Below, one piece after another: positions 1 to 8,567 of a stretch of DNA of 44,640 bases. The notes under the pieces were generated by a model. That model ran no database searches. It was not told where the DNA came from and saw only the letters and a list, made by a program, of their open reading frames with translations. Numbering within the stretch: the stretch's first letter is position 1; each line of letters opens with the position of its first letter. A program made the position numbers and the translations under genes. This DNA comes from UBA2040 sp002384725 (lineage in GTDB: Bacteria; Bacteroidota; Bacteroidia; Flavobacteriales_D; Crocinitomicaceae), in the NCBI GenBank assembly GCA_963926475.1, contig CAWUXE010000015.1, positions 1 through 44,640 of the forward strand. The letters are read 5' to 3'.

Positions 1-735
1 GTCAACAGATCCAGTTAATCCAGACATTGTTGTTGTAGAAACAACTTTACCGTCCATTGTGATAATAGAAACTGAACTTGCAGATGCAGTCGTTTCAATA
101 TTCAAAATAGAGCTAGCCGGGTTTGGATAAACTTTAGCTTGTGAAGTGATTTCTTCTAATCCAACAGGCATAGATGCCGTAAAAGAAATATTATCTACAG
201 ACATAATGTACTGATCAGAAACGTCATAGTGACGGAAGAGGATGTGCACATTGTTCTGGCCACCCGCGATCGCAGAAACATCAACACTTTCGTTGTAGAT
301 TAAATCTCCAACGGGAATTACTGTTTCAAATACTGGTGTAGGATATACGCCAGAAGCAAGGATTGCAGCAATTTGAGATTGTGTTACCACGTAAACCGCA
401 TATTTTTCAAGAGGGTATGATGGATCGATTGCAAATGCAACCCAATTCAAATATACTGTCGGATTTGTCGAACAATCAATAGCCGGAGAAACCATTAAGT
501 TATCTGGTGTAAGTGGAGATCCAGCCCAAGATTCAGAAGTCATTCCTTCACCAAGTGCATTAATTGCTGTATTAGTTACGCCTGTCCAATCTAAATTGAA
601 CCAGTTGCTACCGTCGCCATCATTGTCATAGAGTGTCCAAGCGGAAAATTCAACTGAATCAGAAGCAGAGTAAATCTGAGCGTTTATAAAACCTACGGCT
701 AATACCATAGTAATTGAAAGTAAAAGTTTTTTCAT
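1..735 (-). CDS. Secreted protein with type IX secretion C-terminal sorting signal (3' end cut by window edge)
   Basis: Reading minus from the ATG at 735-733 gives 245 codons with no stop before the window edge, so the C-terminus is missing. The product starts MKKLLLSITMVLAVGFINAQ, a Sec signal peptide ending in an AxAQ-like cleavage site. The middle has a WF..DW..V and AIDPSYPLEKYAVYV pattern with DVSAIAGGQNNVHILFRHYD, which resembles the jelly-roll (choice-of-anchor J / cleaved adhesin) fold seen in many Bacteroidota exoproteins. Near the edge the sequence VYPNPASSILNIE followed by a VSIITMDGKVV strand is the type A sorting domain of type IX secretion. The protein is therefore probably exported through the outer membrane and anchored or released. 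Its substrate or ligand cannot be seen. A TATCTTTG promoter box lies 24 bp upstream. Confidence 0.85.
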   Translation of the reverse strand, partial: MKKLLLSITMVLAVGFINAQIYSASDSVEFSAWTLYDNDGDGSNWFNLDWTGVTNTAINALGEGMTSESWAGSPLTPDNLMVSPAIDCSTNPTVYLNWVAFAIDPSYPLEKYAVYVVTQSQIAAILASGVYPTPVFETVIPVGDLIYNESVDVSAIAGGQNNVHILFRHYDVSDQYIMSVDNISFTASMPVGLEEITSQAKVYPNPASSILNIETTASASSVSIITMDGKVVSTTTMSGLTGSVD

Positions 736-758
736 AATTAAAATTATTATTGTTTAAC

Positions 759-766
759 CAAAGATA
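759..766 (-). promoter_or_regulatory. -7 box (TATCTTTG) of the sorting-tail protein gene
   Basis: On the minus strand this reads TATCTTTG, a full match to the Bacteroidota TAnnTTTG -7 element, 23 bp before the start codon at 735. No convincing -33 TTTG partner was picked out. Confidence 0.55.
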
Positions 767-914
767 CAGTAAATGTATGAAATAGAAATTTTAACAGGGT
801 TAATTCTTAAAGTTAAAATCTTGATAACCCTTTTCATATAGCAAGATAAACTTAGGTATTATCTTTTGGGGAGTCAAATTGTTGATTTTTATGCTTATCA
901 AGTCTATAAATCAT

Positions 915-922
915 TAAATTTG
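915..922 (+). promoter_or_regulatory. -7 box (TAAATTTG) of the sucA operon
   Basis: TAAATTTG fits TAnnTTTG and lies 25 bp before the sucA ATG at 948. It would drive sucA, sucB, tpx and the FKBP gene, which are closely spaced on the same strand. Confidence 0.5.
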
Positions 923-947
923 TATTCGCAAATTGAGCTCAAGAACC

Positions 948-3671
948 ATGGATAAAGTTTCTTATGTAGGAAATGCAGATGTAAACGCGATAGAAAACCT
1001 GTACAAAATGTACCGCGAAAACCCTGAAAACGTTGACATTGGTTGGCAAAAATTCTTTGAAGGATTTGATTTTGCCCAAACAGATTTTAACAATAATGAA
1101 GCAATTCCTGAGAATGTTCACCGTGAATTCAAGGTTCTAAACCTTATAATTGGGTATAGAACTCGGGGACATTTATTTACAAAAACCAATCCTGTACGCG
1201 AAAGAAGAAAGTATTCGCCTACCTTGGAAATCTCCAATTTTGGATTGGAAGAATCAGATTTGGATACGGTTTTCCAATCGGGGGAAGAGGTAGGACTCGG
1301 TCGTCCTGCTACCTTAAGAGAAATTATTGCTGATCTAGAAGCGACATATTGTGTTTCCATTGGAATCGAATATATGTACATGCGAGATCCGGAAAGACAA
1401 CTCTGGTTTCGGAATCAAATTGAATTGGCCAATCGCCCGAAATATTCGAAAGAAGAAAAGCTCGAAATATTCAAAAAATTAAATCAAGCTACCGCTTTCG
1501 AATCTTTTTTAGGAAAGAAATTTGTTGGTCAAAAACGGTTTTCAATTGAAGGAGGGGAAGCACTAATTCCGGCATTGGATTCATTGATACAAAGAGGAGC
1601 GGATCTTGGTGTTGAGTATTTTATCATGGGAATGGCACATCGCGGTCGACTTAATACCTTGACCAATATTTTCGAAAAGCCGGCTCACGATATACTTTCC
1701 GAATTTCAAGGAAAAGAATTCGACGAAAAAGACTTTGATGGCGATGTGAAGTATCACCAAGGATTTACATCTCATATCAAAACGAGGAATGGAAAGAAAG
1801 TCGGATTAACACTTTCGCCGAACCCTAGTCACCTTGAAGCCGTCGACCCAGTAGTTCAAGGTATTTCTCGCGCTAAAATTGATCATGTGCACAAAGACGA
1901 GTCGAAGGTTTGTCCAGTAATGATTCACGGTGATGCTGCCGTTGCAGGTCAAGGAATCGTGTATGAAATTGTTCAAATGGCGCAATTGGATGGTTACCGC
2001 ACTGGTGGAACAATCCACATTGTTGTGAATAATCAAGTCGGCTTTACCACTAATTATTTAGACGGAAGATCATCTACCTATTGTACCGACGTAGCGAAAG
2101 CTACTCTTTGTCCTGTTTTTCATGTAAACGGGGACGATGTAGAAGCAGTTGTTCAAACCATTCATATGGCGATTGAATACCGGCAAAAATTCCATAGAGA
2201 TATTTTTATTGATCTTCTTTGCTATCGTAAATACGGACACAATGAAGGTGATGAACCGAAGTTCACACAACCGAATTTGTACAATCTCATTGCACAACAT
2301 CCAAATCCAAAAAAAATCTATCAAGACCAACTGATAGAACAAGGCCATCTTACTTTAGCTGAAGCGAAAGAATTAGAGAAAGCTTATAATGATGAATTGG
2401 AATCAGAATTTGAAATTTCCAGAAAAGCGGAGAAAGCTTCTGTATGGGACTTTTTAAGCACAACTTGGAAAGGATACCGAAAAAGTAAGGCTGAGGATTT
2501 TGATCAGTCACCCGAGACTGGAATCAAAAAAGCGACTCTATTAGAATTGGGCAAGAAGTTAGCAACTTTGCCAGAAGGAAAAAAATATTTCCGTAAAATT
2601 TCCAAGATTTTCGACGAAAGATATAAGGCTATTACTGAAGACAATTTGGATTGGGGTTCAGCGGAAATGTTGGCGTATGCGACTATTTTAGCCGAGAACA
2701 AACCGGTTCGTATTTCTGGACAGGATGTGGAAAGAGGAACATTCTCGCACAGACATGCTGTTGTGAAAACGGAAGATACGGAAGAGGAAATCGTCACTTT
2801 AGAAAATGTAAGTAAGAAGCAAGGAAAGTTCACAATTTACAACTCCTTGCTTTCAGAATATGCTGTCCTAGGATTTGAGTATGGATATTCTTTGGCAACT
2901 CCGAAAGGATTAACAATTTGGGAAGCACAATTTGGAGATTTCTTCAACGGGGCTCAAATTATGATTGATCAGTTTATTACTTCTGGTGAGGATAAATGGA
3001 GTACACAAAGTGGATTGACGATGCTTTTGCCTCACGGTTACGAAGGTCAAGGAGCAGAACATTCTTCTGGACGCATGGAGCGATTCTTACAACAATGTGC
3101 CGATCACAACATTCAAGTGGCAAATACGTCGACCCCGGCCAATCATTTTCACCTTTTGCGTCGACAAGTGAGTCGCGATTTTTGTAAACCATTGGTCGTT
3201 TTTTCACCAAAGATGTTGTTGAGATACCCTTCTGCGGTATCCACATTGGATGAAATGGCGAAAGGCTCGTTTCAAGAAGTACTCGATGATCCGATGGCGA
3301 AAGTTAAAGACATAGATTCAGTTGTTTTCTGCTCAGGTAAATTCTATTACGAAATGTCTGAAAAAGCAGCTGAAATGGGCGTTGACAATATTGCATTTGT
3401 TCGATTAGAGCAGCTGTACCCCCTGCCGAAAATTCAGATTGATGCCATTTTGAAGAAATACAAAGGGGCGAAAAATATTATTTGGGCGCAAGAAGAACCC
3501 AATAACATGGGTGCTTGGCGATATATTGCTATGGCGATGCGTGAAATACCGTTTATTGGAATTACCCGTCCACCTGCAGCCGCAGCCGCTGAAGGGTCAA
3601 AACAGCTCCATGAAAAAAGATTAAAAGCGTTGCTTGATGAAATATTCTCCTACGCAAAAGTGAAAGTTTAA
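948..3671 (+). CDS. sucA: 2-oxoglutarate dehydrogenase E1 component
   Basis: Thiamine diphosphate-dependent E1 subunit of the 2-oxoglutarate dehydrogenase complex, which decarboxylates 2-oxoglutarate in the TCA cycle and passes the succinyl group to E2. The product is 907 aa, within the usual range of about 900-930. It opens with the E1 N-terminal helix (IENLYKMYRENPENVDIGW), followed by the GMAHRGRLNTL and HGDAAVAGQGIVYE blocks of the ThDP-binding region, CYRKYGHNEGDEP, and the C-terminal transketolase-like part with LLPHGYEGQGAEHSSGR and EEPNNMGAW. An in-frame TTG at 933 extends the frame by five codons, but the ATG at 948 gives the family-type start MDKVSY and suits the -7 box at 915-922. 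sucB begins 21 bp downstream. The E3 subunit gene is not in the window. Confidence 0.97.
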   Translation: MDKVSYVGNADVNAIENLYKMYRENPENVDIGWQKFFEGFDFAQTDFNNNEAIPENVHREFKVLNLIIGYRTRGHLFTKTNPVRERRKYSPTLEISNFGLEESDLDTVFQSGEEVGLGRPATLREIIADLEATYCVSIGIEYMYMRDPERQLWFRNQIELANRPKYSKEEKLEIFKKLNQATAFESFLGKKFVGQKRFSIEGGEALIPALDSLIQRGADLGVEYFIMGMAHRGRLNTLTNIFEKPAHDILSEFQGKEFDEKDFDGDVKYHQGFTSHIKTRNGKKVGLTLSPNPSHLEAVDPVVQGISRAKIDHVHKDESKVCPVMIHGDAAVAGQGIVYEIVQMAQLDGYRTGGTIHIVVNNQVGFTTNYLDGRSSTYCTDVAKATLCPVFHVNGDDVEAVVQTIHMAIEYRQKFHRDIFIDLLCYRKYGHNEGDEPKFTQPNLYNLIAQHPNPKKIYQDQLIEQGHLTLAEAKELEKAYNDELESEFEISRKAEKASVWDFLSTTWKGYRKSKAEDFDQSPETGIKKATLLELGKKLATLPEGKKYFRKISKIFDERYKAITEDNLDWGSAEMLAYATILAENKPVRISGQDVERGTFSHRHAVVKTEDTEEEIVTLENVSKKQGKFTIYNSLLSEYAVLGFEYGYSLATPKGLTIWEAQFGDFFNGAQIMIDQFITSGEDKWSTQSGLTMLLPHGYEGQGAEHSSGRMERFLQQCADHNIQVANTSTPANHFHLLRRQVSRDFCKPLVVFSPKMLLRYPSAVSTLDEMAKGSFQEVLDDPMAKVKDIDSVVFCSGKFYYEMSEKAAEMGVDNIAFVRLEQLYPLPKIQIDAILKKYKGAKNIIWAQEEPNNMGAWRYIAMAMREIPFIGITRPPAAAAAEGSKQLHEKRLKALLDEIFSYAKVKV

Positions 3672-3692
3672 TAGTCGACTAAAAAAGATATT

Positions 3693-4940
3693 ATGTCAAA
3701 GTTAGAAATGAAAGTGCCTTCACCAGGCGAGTCAATATCAGAGGTAGAAATTGCACAATGGTTGGTGTCGGATGGCGATTACGTTGAAAAAGACCAAGCC
3801 ATTGCTGAGGTCGATTCTGATAAAGCTACGCTGGAATTGCCTGCTGAAGAAGCTGGAACAATTACTTTAAAAGCCGAAGAAGGTGATGTCGTTGCTGTCG
3901 GACAAGTAGTTTGTATCATTGACACATCGGCGAAAGCGCCTGCTGGAACTCCAAAAAAGGAAGAGAAAGTAGCTGAACCCGTTTCCAAGAAAGAGGAAGC
4001 AAAACCGAATCCAGCACCTGTTGCGGAAAAACCGACTTCTTATGCAGCTGGAACACCTTCAGTAGCTGCAGCTAAAATCATGAATGAGAATGTCATTTCG
4101 GCGAACAAAGTGAATGCTACTGGCAAGGATGGACGGATTACCAAACAAGATGTCTTAGCAGCTATGTCTGGAGGGTTTGATGCTTCAGCTGGCCAAGGTT
4201 GGGGGGGAACAAGAGAAACATCTCGCGAGAAAATGTCTATGCTTCGTCGTAAGGTGGCTGAACGTTTGGTTGCCGTTAAATCGGAAACAGCAATGTTGAC
4301 TACTTTCAACGAAATAGATATGAAACCTATCATGGATCTTCGTACGAAGTACAAAGCAGCTTTTGCTGAACACCATGAGGTGAATTTAGGATTTATGTCG
4401 TTTTTCACCAAAGCGGTAACGGAAGCTTTGAACATGTTCCCTGCGGTAAACGGACAAATTGATGGAAAAGAAATGATTTTCCATGACTATGCAGATATCG
4501 GGATAGCCGTTTCTTCCCCTAAAGGTTTAATGGTTCCAGTTGTTCGTAATGCAGAGCAAATGTCTTTGGCAGAAATCGAAAAAGAAATTAAAAGATTGGC
4601 GATTTTGGCACGTGATGGTAAAATTACTCCAGATCAAATGACAGGTGGAACATTCACGATTACCAATGGTGGAGTGTTCGGGTCTATGCTGTCTACTCCA
4701 ATTATCAACCCTCCACAATCAGCAATTTTAGGCATGCACAACATCGTTGAACGTCCTGTTGCAATTAATGGAGAAGTTCACATTCGTCCAATCATGTATT
4801 TGGCATTGTCATATGATCACAGAATTATCGATGGCAAAGAATCAGTAAGTTTCTTGGTGAAGGTCAAAGAGATGCTGGAAAACCCAGAGCGAATGCTGTT
4901 TGGAGCGAAAGATCCACATGCTGTATTGTTAGGACTATAA
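3693..4940 (+). CDS. sucB: Dihydrolipoyllysine-residue succinyltransferase (E2 of 2-oxoglutarate dehydrogenase)
   Basis: E2 core of the 2-oxoglutarate dehydrogenase complex; it moves the succinyl group from lipoamide to CoA. The 415-aa product has three parts in order: a lipoyl domain (residues 2-76) with the lipoylated lysine at K44 in DSDKATLELPAE; an Ala/Pro/Lys-rich linker and a peripheral-subunit-binding domain at about 115-158 (AAAKIMNENVI...DGRITKQDVLAA); and the acyltransferase domain, ending in SYDHRIIDGKES with catalytic H376 and D380. It lies 21 bp after sucA and 20 bp before tpx, so it is almost surely co-transcribed. Because it directly follows sucA, the succinyl enzyme is preferred over the pyruvate or branched-chain E2. 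Confidence 0.96.
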   Translation: MSKLEMKVPSPGESISEVEIAQWLVSDGDYVEKDQAIAEVDSDKATLELPAEEAGTITLKAEEGDVVAVGQVVCIIDTSAKAPAGTPKKEEKVAEPVSKKEEAKPNPAPVAEKPTSYAAGTPSVAAAKIMNENVISANKVNATGKDGRITKQDVLAAMSGGFDASAGQGWGGTRETSREKMSMLRRKVAERLVAVKSETAMLTTFNEIDMKPIMDLRTKYKAAFAEHHEVNLGFMSFFTKAVTEALNMFPAVNGQIDGKEMIFHDYADIGIAVSSPKGLMVPVVRNAEQMSLAEIEKEIKRLAILARDGKITPDQMTGGTFTITNGGVFGSMLSTPIINPPQSAILGMHNIVERPVAINGEVHIRPIMYLALSYDHRIIDGKESVSFLVKVKEMLENPERMLFGAKDPHAVLLGL

Positions 4941-4960
4941 TTGAATTAAAAACAGATAAA

Positions 4961-5455
4961 ATGAAAGTATCATTAGGCGGAGCACCGTGCAACACAATAA
5001 GCGATTTGCCAGCAGTAGGATCGAAAGCAAAAGAATTTATTCTTAAAAAGAACGATTTGTCCGTTTTGACTTTAATGGAAATGGAAGGATCGAGAGTGAT
5101 TTTAAATATTTTTCCGAGCGTGGATACAGGAATATGCGCTACATCAGTGCGAACATTCAACAAGTTGGCAGCCGAAATGGACAATACTAAAGTCGTTTGC
5201 GTTTCAAGAGACTTACCATTTGCACAAAAGCGTTTTTGCGGTGCAGAAGGAATAGAGAACGTAATTGCCGTTTCAGATTTCGCAACGGGTCAATTTGGTC
5301 GTGATTATGGGGTAGAATTAATCGATGGTGGATTCCAAAATTTACATGCTCGAGCAATCGTTGTTTTGGATGAAAAAGGAACGGTTTTACATACAGAATT
5401 GGTGCCGGAAATTGCAAATGAACCGAATTACGAAGCTGCTTTGTCGGTACTTTAA
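4961..5455 (+). CDS. tpx: Thiol peroxidase (atypical 2-Cys peroxiredoxin)
   Basis: Tpx-type peroxiredoxin that reduces hydrogen and organic peroxides with thioredoxin as electron donor. The 164-aa length is typical. The peroxidatic cysteine is C59 in FPSVDTGICATSVRTFN and the resolving cysteine is C93 in LPFAQKRFCGAEG; the spacing of 34 residues matches E. coli Tpx (C61 and C95). An extra cysteine at position 10 lies near the N-terminus. No signal peptide is seen, so it should be cytoplasmic. It is placed 20 bp after sucB and 10 bp before the FKBP gene, so it appears to be transcribed with the TCA-cycle genes. Confidence 0.96.
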   Translation: MKVSLGGAPCNTISDLPAVGSKAKEFILKKNDLSVLTLMEMEGSRVILNIFPSVDTGICATSVRTFNKLAAEMDNTKVVCVSRDLPFAQKRFCGAEGIENVIAVSDFATGQFGRDYGVELIDGGFQNLHARAIVVLDEKGTVLHTELVPEIANEPNYEAALSVL

Positions 5456-5465
5456 TCAGATTGAA

Positions 5466-5918
5466 ATGAAGATAATATTCTCGCTTTTTCTACTCACAAT
5501 CCTTTTTGTGGGGTGCAAAAAAGTGTCCTCTTCGGAACAAGCTAAAATTGATGACGATATTTTAAAACAATATATCGCAGACAATAATTTAAATGCTTCG
5601 GCTACGGGCACCGGATTATATTACGTTGTAAATACCCAAGGAACAGGTGTGGGATGCACGGAGAATTCATCCGTAAAAGTGTCGTACAAAGGTTATTTCA
5701 TCGACGGAAGTGTTTTTGATGAGAGTACTGCTGCTGGTGTCAGCTTTAGCTTAAAACAAGTGATTCAAGGCTGGACAGAAGGTATTCCAAAGTTCAACGA
5801 AGGGGGAGAAGGCATTTTGCTAATTCCATCTGCTTTGGGATATGGCACAAATTCAAGTGGTTCAGTACCTAAGAATTCTGTTTTGATTTTTGATGTTAAG
5901 TTGATAGAGGTGTTGTAA
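5466..5918 (+). CDS. FKBP-type peptidyl-prolyl isomerase lipoprotein
   Basis: Small periplasmic or outer-membrane lipoprotein with one FKBP domain, predicted to speed cis-trans isomerisation of prolyl bonds in exported proteins. The ATG at 5466 gives 150 aa starting MKIIFSLFLLTILFVGC, a signal peptide with lipobox LFVGC and lipidated C17. The open frame extends upstream through tpx, but that extension lacks the signal peptide and is rejected. The FKBP fold covers about residues 55-150: VSYKGYFIDGSVFDES, VIQGWTEGIPKFNEGGEG, IPSALGYG and VPKNSVLIFDVKLIEV are all in place. It starts 10 bp after tpx and closes the operon. Confidence 0.92.
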   Translation: MKIIFSLFLLTILFVGCKKVSSSEQAKIDDDILKQYIADNNLNASATGTGLYYVVNTQGTGVGCTENSSVKVSYKGYFIDGSVFDESTAAGVSFSLKQVIQGWTEGIPKFNEGGEGILLIPSALGYGTNSSGSVPKNSVLIFDVKLIEVL

Positions 5919-5931
5919 GAGTTAGATTATT

Positions 5932-5948
5932 TTTAATCGGAGATTAAA
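5932..5948. terminator. Short AT-rich hairpin between convergent genes
   Basis: TTTAATC (5932-5938) and GATTAAA (5942-5948) form a perfect 7-bp stem with a GGA loop, between the ends of the FKBP gene (+) and the helicase gene (-). It may act as a weak bidirectional terminator, but the stem is AT-rich and a long T tract is missing. Confidence 0.35.
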
Positions 5949-5949
5949 T

Positions 5950-8232
5950 TTACCGCAACAACCCCGCTCGATACAATCTCAAATCGTCCCAACTTATATC
6001 TTCACCTGCTTGTTCTTTCAATTCAGTGAGATTTTTTGCGTCATCGATATCAATTCGGTCATCCAACAGCTCCAAAACTTCAGCCGAAACAACATCATCC
6101 ACTTCGATTTTTTCGAGCATGATTAATTTTTCAAAATGACCGTAGATCGTTCGTTCTGATAGCTTTCGTTTTTTAGCAATATCTGAAATTGAAATACCTT
6201 CCCTATATAAATCCAAGGTTTGATCGAAAGTAGAGACTTTCTGTTCCTTTTTTCCCTTGGATTTCTTTGTTGTCTTTTGGCGCATGAAAACATCATCGTC
6301 AAAGTCATCCGCAACGGCGAACATATCGCCGTTTTTCAATAATTCCTGACGAATGGCCTCCGTTTTGGTCCATTTAAAGTTTTGAATTTCTGGAATTTGA
6401 AATGATTCCTTCGTGAGGCTCATCCCATTCACATTTGCTTCCAAAATGATTTTACTTTTCTTGAGATGAAGGATTACCCCCAGCAATGATTCTTCCAATT
6501 CATAGATCTCGTCTTGATAATCTTTTACTTTCGACAGCCGACTCAATTCTCCAATTTTTTTCAAGACGGAAGAGTAGACTGAAACAAAAACAGGTAAAAA
6601 ATAATCTGTTGCTGCAACCGTACGCTCCAAAATGTAATTCTTGTCTATTTTTTGTTGAGCAAATTGGTTTTGAATGAAATTTCTAAATTTTCGAGCTGGC
6701 TCAAGGGTGTTTTGAATGATCTGTTTTTGAAGCGCTGCCCAAGAATGGTTCTTCGCTTTTTCTGATTTTTTAGCTGCCGCCATGTAACTCACTTCATGCG
6801 ACTGCCATTGACTAGCCAGTTCGACCCAATCAAATGTCCCTTGTAAAGTGTCGAATAGAAAATTGTTACTCGTTGTTTCCAAAAAGGCGGGTAATTTGTC
6901 CAGATTATCGCCTTGTGAGGAATACTGAACGATCTTTTTATCGTTTTGTAATCCATTCACTTTCATGGGAGAAAGCAGAACCAAACCTTCCAACGAACGC
7001 AGTCTGGAAAGTGCGACGTACGCTTGTCCGGGGGCAAAAACACGCGAAACTTCTAATACAGCCTTATCGAAGGTTAAACCTTGACTTTTGTGAACTGTGA
7101 TCGCCCACGCCAATTTCAATGGATACTGAACAAACGTTCCAACCACTTCTTCTTCGATTTCTCCAGTATCCGAATTTGTGGAATATTTTACGTTCTCCCA
7201 TTCATAAGGATCTACTATGATAACTTTTTTATCTTCAACACATTCTACTATTATTTCGTCTTTATCTAGTTTGGTAACTACCGCCATTTTTCCGTTGTAA
7301 AATCGCTTCTCAAGGGTTAAATCATTTTTGATAAACATCACTTGCGCACCAATTTTCAATTCCATCGTTTCATCCAAGGGATACAAATTGTTGGGAAAAT
7401 CATCTACTACCTCAGCAAGAAACTTTGTTGATTTACCTTTCAAGGCTGCTAAGGCAGAAGCGTTCATTTCATCGGCTTTTGCATTGTGGGTGGTTAATGT
7501 AATGTAGCCTTCTTCTTTCGTTGGATCAAAATTTGGCTGAACGTGTTTGTTTAATTTTTCTATATCTTGTGATGTTAATGTGTTGTTTCTTAAGTGGTTA
7601 AGTATTTGAATAAAGTCATCATCTTGCTGACGGTAAATTTTACTCAGCTCAATATATAGTGGCGGTTTTTCTTTCATCACCAGCGCATTGAAGAAATGAA
7701 TGCCTGAATAATACTTGTGTAGAATCGACCATTCTTGCGGTTTCATAATCGGGGGCAATTGAAACAAATCTCCAATGAAAAGGACTTGAACACCACCATA
7801 TGGCTCGTTGATATCGCGGACATTTCGCAAGGTCCAATCTATAGCGTCTAGCAAATCTGCTCGCAGCATACTCACCTCGTCTATAATCAACAATTCAAGA
7901 TTCCGCATAATTTGTTTACGTTCCTTATTCATCTTAAAATGACGAATTAAGCTTCGTTTTGATTCCATTTTTACAGAGCCATTAACTTGAAAATCTTCGT
8001 TGAAATCTGGAATAAATCCAGCGAAGGGCAATTGGAAAAATGAATGGATGGTTACACCGCCAGCATTTAAGGCTGCAATTCCCGTTGGAGCAACAATTAT
8101 CGTTTGTTTGTACGTTGATTCCACAATATGGCGCAGAAAGGTCGTCTTTCCTGTACCCGCTTTACCCGTCAAGAATATAGGTTGTGATGTTTGATGAATG
8201 AATTTTTCAGCAAAATCGGTTGCTTGGTTCAT
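5950..8232 (-). CDS. Pif1/RecD-like DNA helicase with C-terminal helix-turn-helix domain
   Basis: Superfamily 1 helicase of the Pif1/Rrm3 type, 760 aa. Near the N-terminus is Walker A FLTGKAGTGKTTFLRHI (about residues 20-36), then APTGIAALNAGG (motif Ia), LLIIDEVSMLRADLLD (Walker B/II), GDLFQLPPI (III) and IYRQQDDDF. Residues about 380-420 carry the UvrD/RecD-like C-terminal motifs WAITVHKSQGLTFDKAVLEV and GQAYVALSRLRSLEGLVLL. The last ~100 residues contain a winged/HTH segment, TLDLYREGISISDIAKKRKL then SERTIYGHFEKL, of the type (HTH_40) usually attached to RecQ helicases. It probably unwinds forks or G-quadruplex-type structures (family inference). No partner gene is adjacent; both neighbouring operons point to unrelated metabolism. 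Confidence 0.88.
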   Translation of the reverse strand: MNQATDFAEKFIHQTSQPIFLTGKAGTGKTTFLRHIVESTYKQTIIVAPTGIAALNAGGVTIHSFFQLPFAGFIPDFNEDFQVNGSVKMESKRSLIRHFKMNKERKQIMRNLELLIIDEVSMLRADLLDAIDWTLRNVRDINEPYGGVQVLFIGDLFQLPPIMKPQEWSILHKYYSGIHFFNALVMKEKPPLYIELSKIYRQQDDDFIQILNHLRNNTLTSQDIEKLNKHVQPNFDPTKEEGYITLTTHNAKADEMNASALAALKGKSTKFLAEVVDDFPNNLYPLDETMELKIGAQVMFIKNDLTLEKRFYNGKMAVVTKLDKDEIIVECVEDKKVIIVDPYEWENVKYSTNSDTGEIEEEVVGTFVQYPLKLAWAITVHKSQGLTFDKAVLEVSRVFAPGQAYVALSRLRSLEGLVLLSPMKVNGLQNDKKIVQYSSQGDNLDKLPAFLETTSNNFLFDTLQGTFDWVELASQWQSHEVSYMAAAKKSEKAKNHSWAALQKQIIQNTLEPARKFRNFIQNQFAQQKIDKNYILERTVAATDYFLPVFVSVYSSVLKKIGELSRLSKVKDYQDEIYELEESLLGVILHLKKSKIILEANVNGMSLTKESFQIPEIQNFKWTKTEAIRQELLKNGDMFAVADDFDDDVFMRQKTTKKSKGKKEQKVSTFDQTLDLYREGISISDIAKKRKLSERTIYGHFEKLIMLEKIEVDDVVSAEVLELLDDRIDIDDAKNLTELKEQAGEDISWDDLRLYRAGLLR

Positions 8233-8567
8233 GTTGTACTTCGCTTTTCTTATTTAAGTTAGTGAAAATTATGGGATGGATTTAAAATCGAAAAGAATAT
8301 TACTCATTTTTTCTTCAGAACCGAACTTTCTTCTTGTTTGCCTTCTGATATTTTTTACAACGACCTCAGCAGTTCTTTGGCTAGGCCTTCCTACTTTTTT
8401 CTTTATTAATATGGCTTCCAATTATTTAAAGCTATTTATACCTGCGTTCACGTTCTCAAATTACATTCCAGATTGCTACTCATCGTACGAAACAATTGTT
8501 TTTCATTGCACAAAAAAACGCCAGTTATTTGACTGGCGTTTAGGATTTTTCGTTTTAAAAATGAATA
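8233..8567. other. Intergenic region, helicase to accC
   Basis: About 335 bp between the helicase start and the accC stop. It contains the accC terminator at 8516-8541. The remainder would hold the helicase promoter; on the minus strand TAATTTTC about 30 bp upstream of the helicase ATG is only a partial -7 match. A 100-codon plus-strand frame (8276-8578) crosses the terminator and enters accC, and I do not consider it a gene. Confidence 0.5.
8516..8541 (-). terminator. Rho-independent terminator of the fatty-acid operon
   Basis: AAACGCCAGT (8516-8525) and ACTGGCGTTT (8532-8541) form a perfect 10-bp stem with a 6-nt loop. In the minus-strand transcript the stem is followed by a run of T's (complement of the A run at 8512-8518). 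It sits 27 bp after the accC stop. Confidence 0.85.

Noticed and set aside
933..947. TTG start five codons upstream of sucA's ATG
   Set aside because: The added residues (MSSRT) are not part of the E1 N-terminus. The ATG at 948 gives the expected MDKVSY start.
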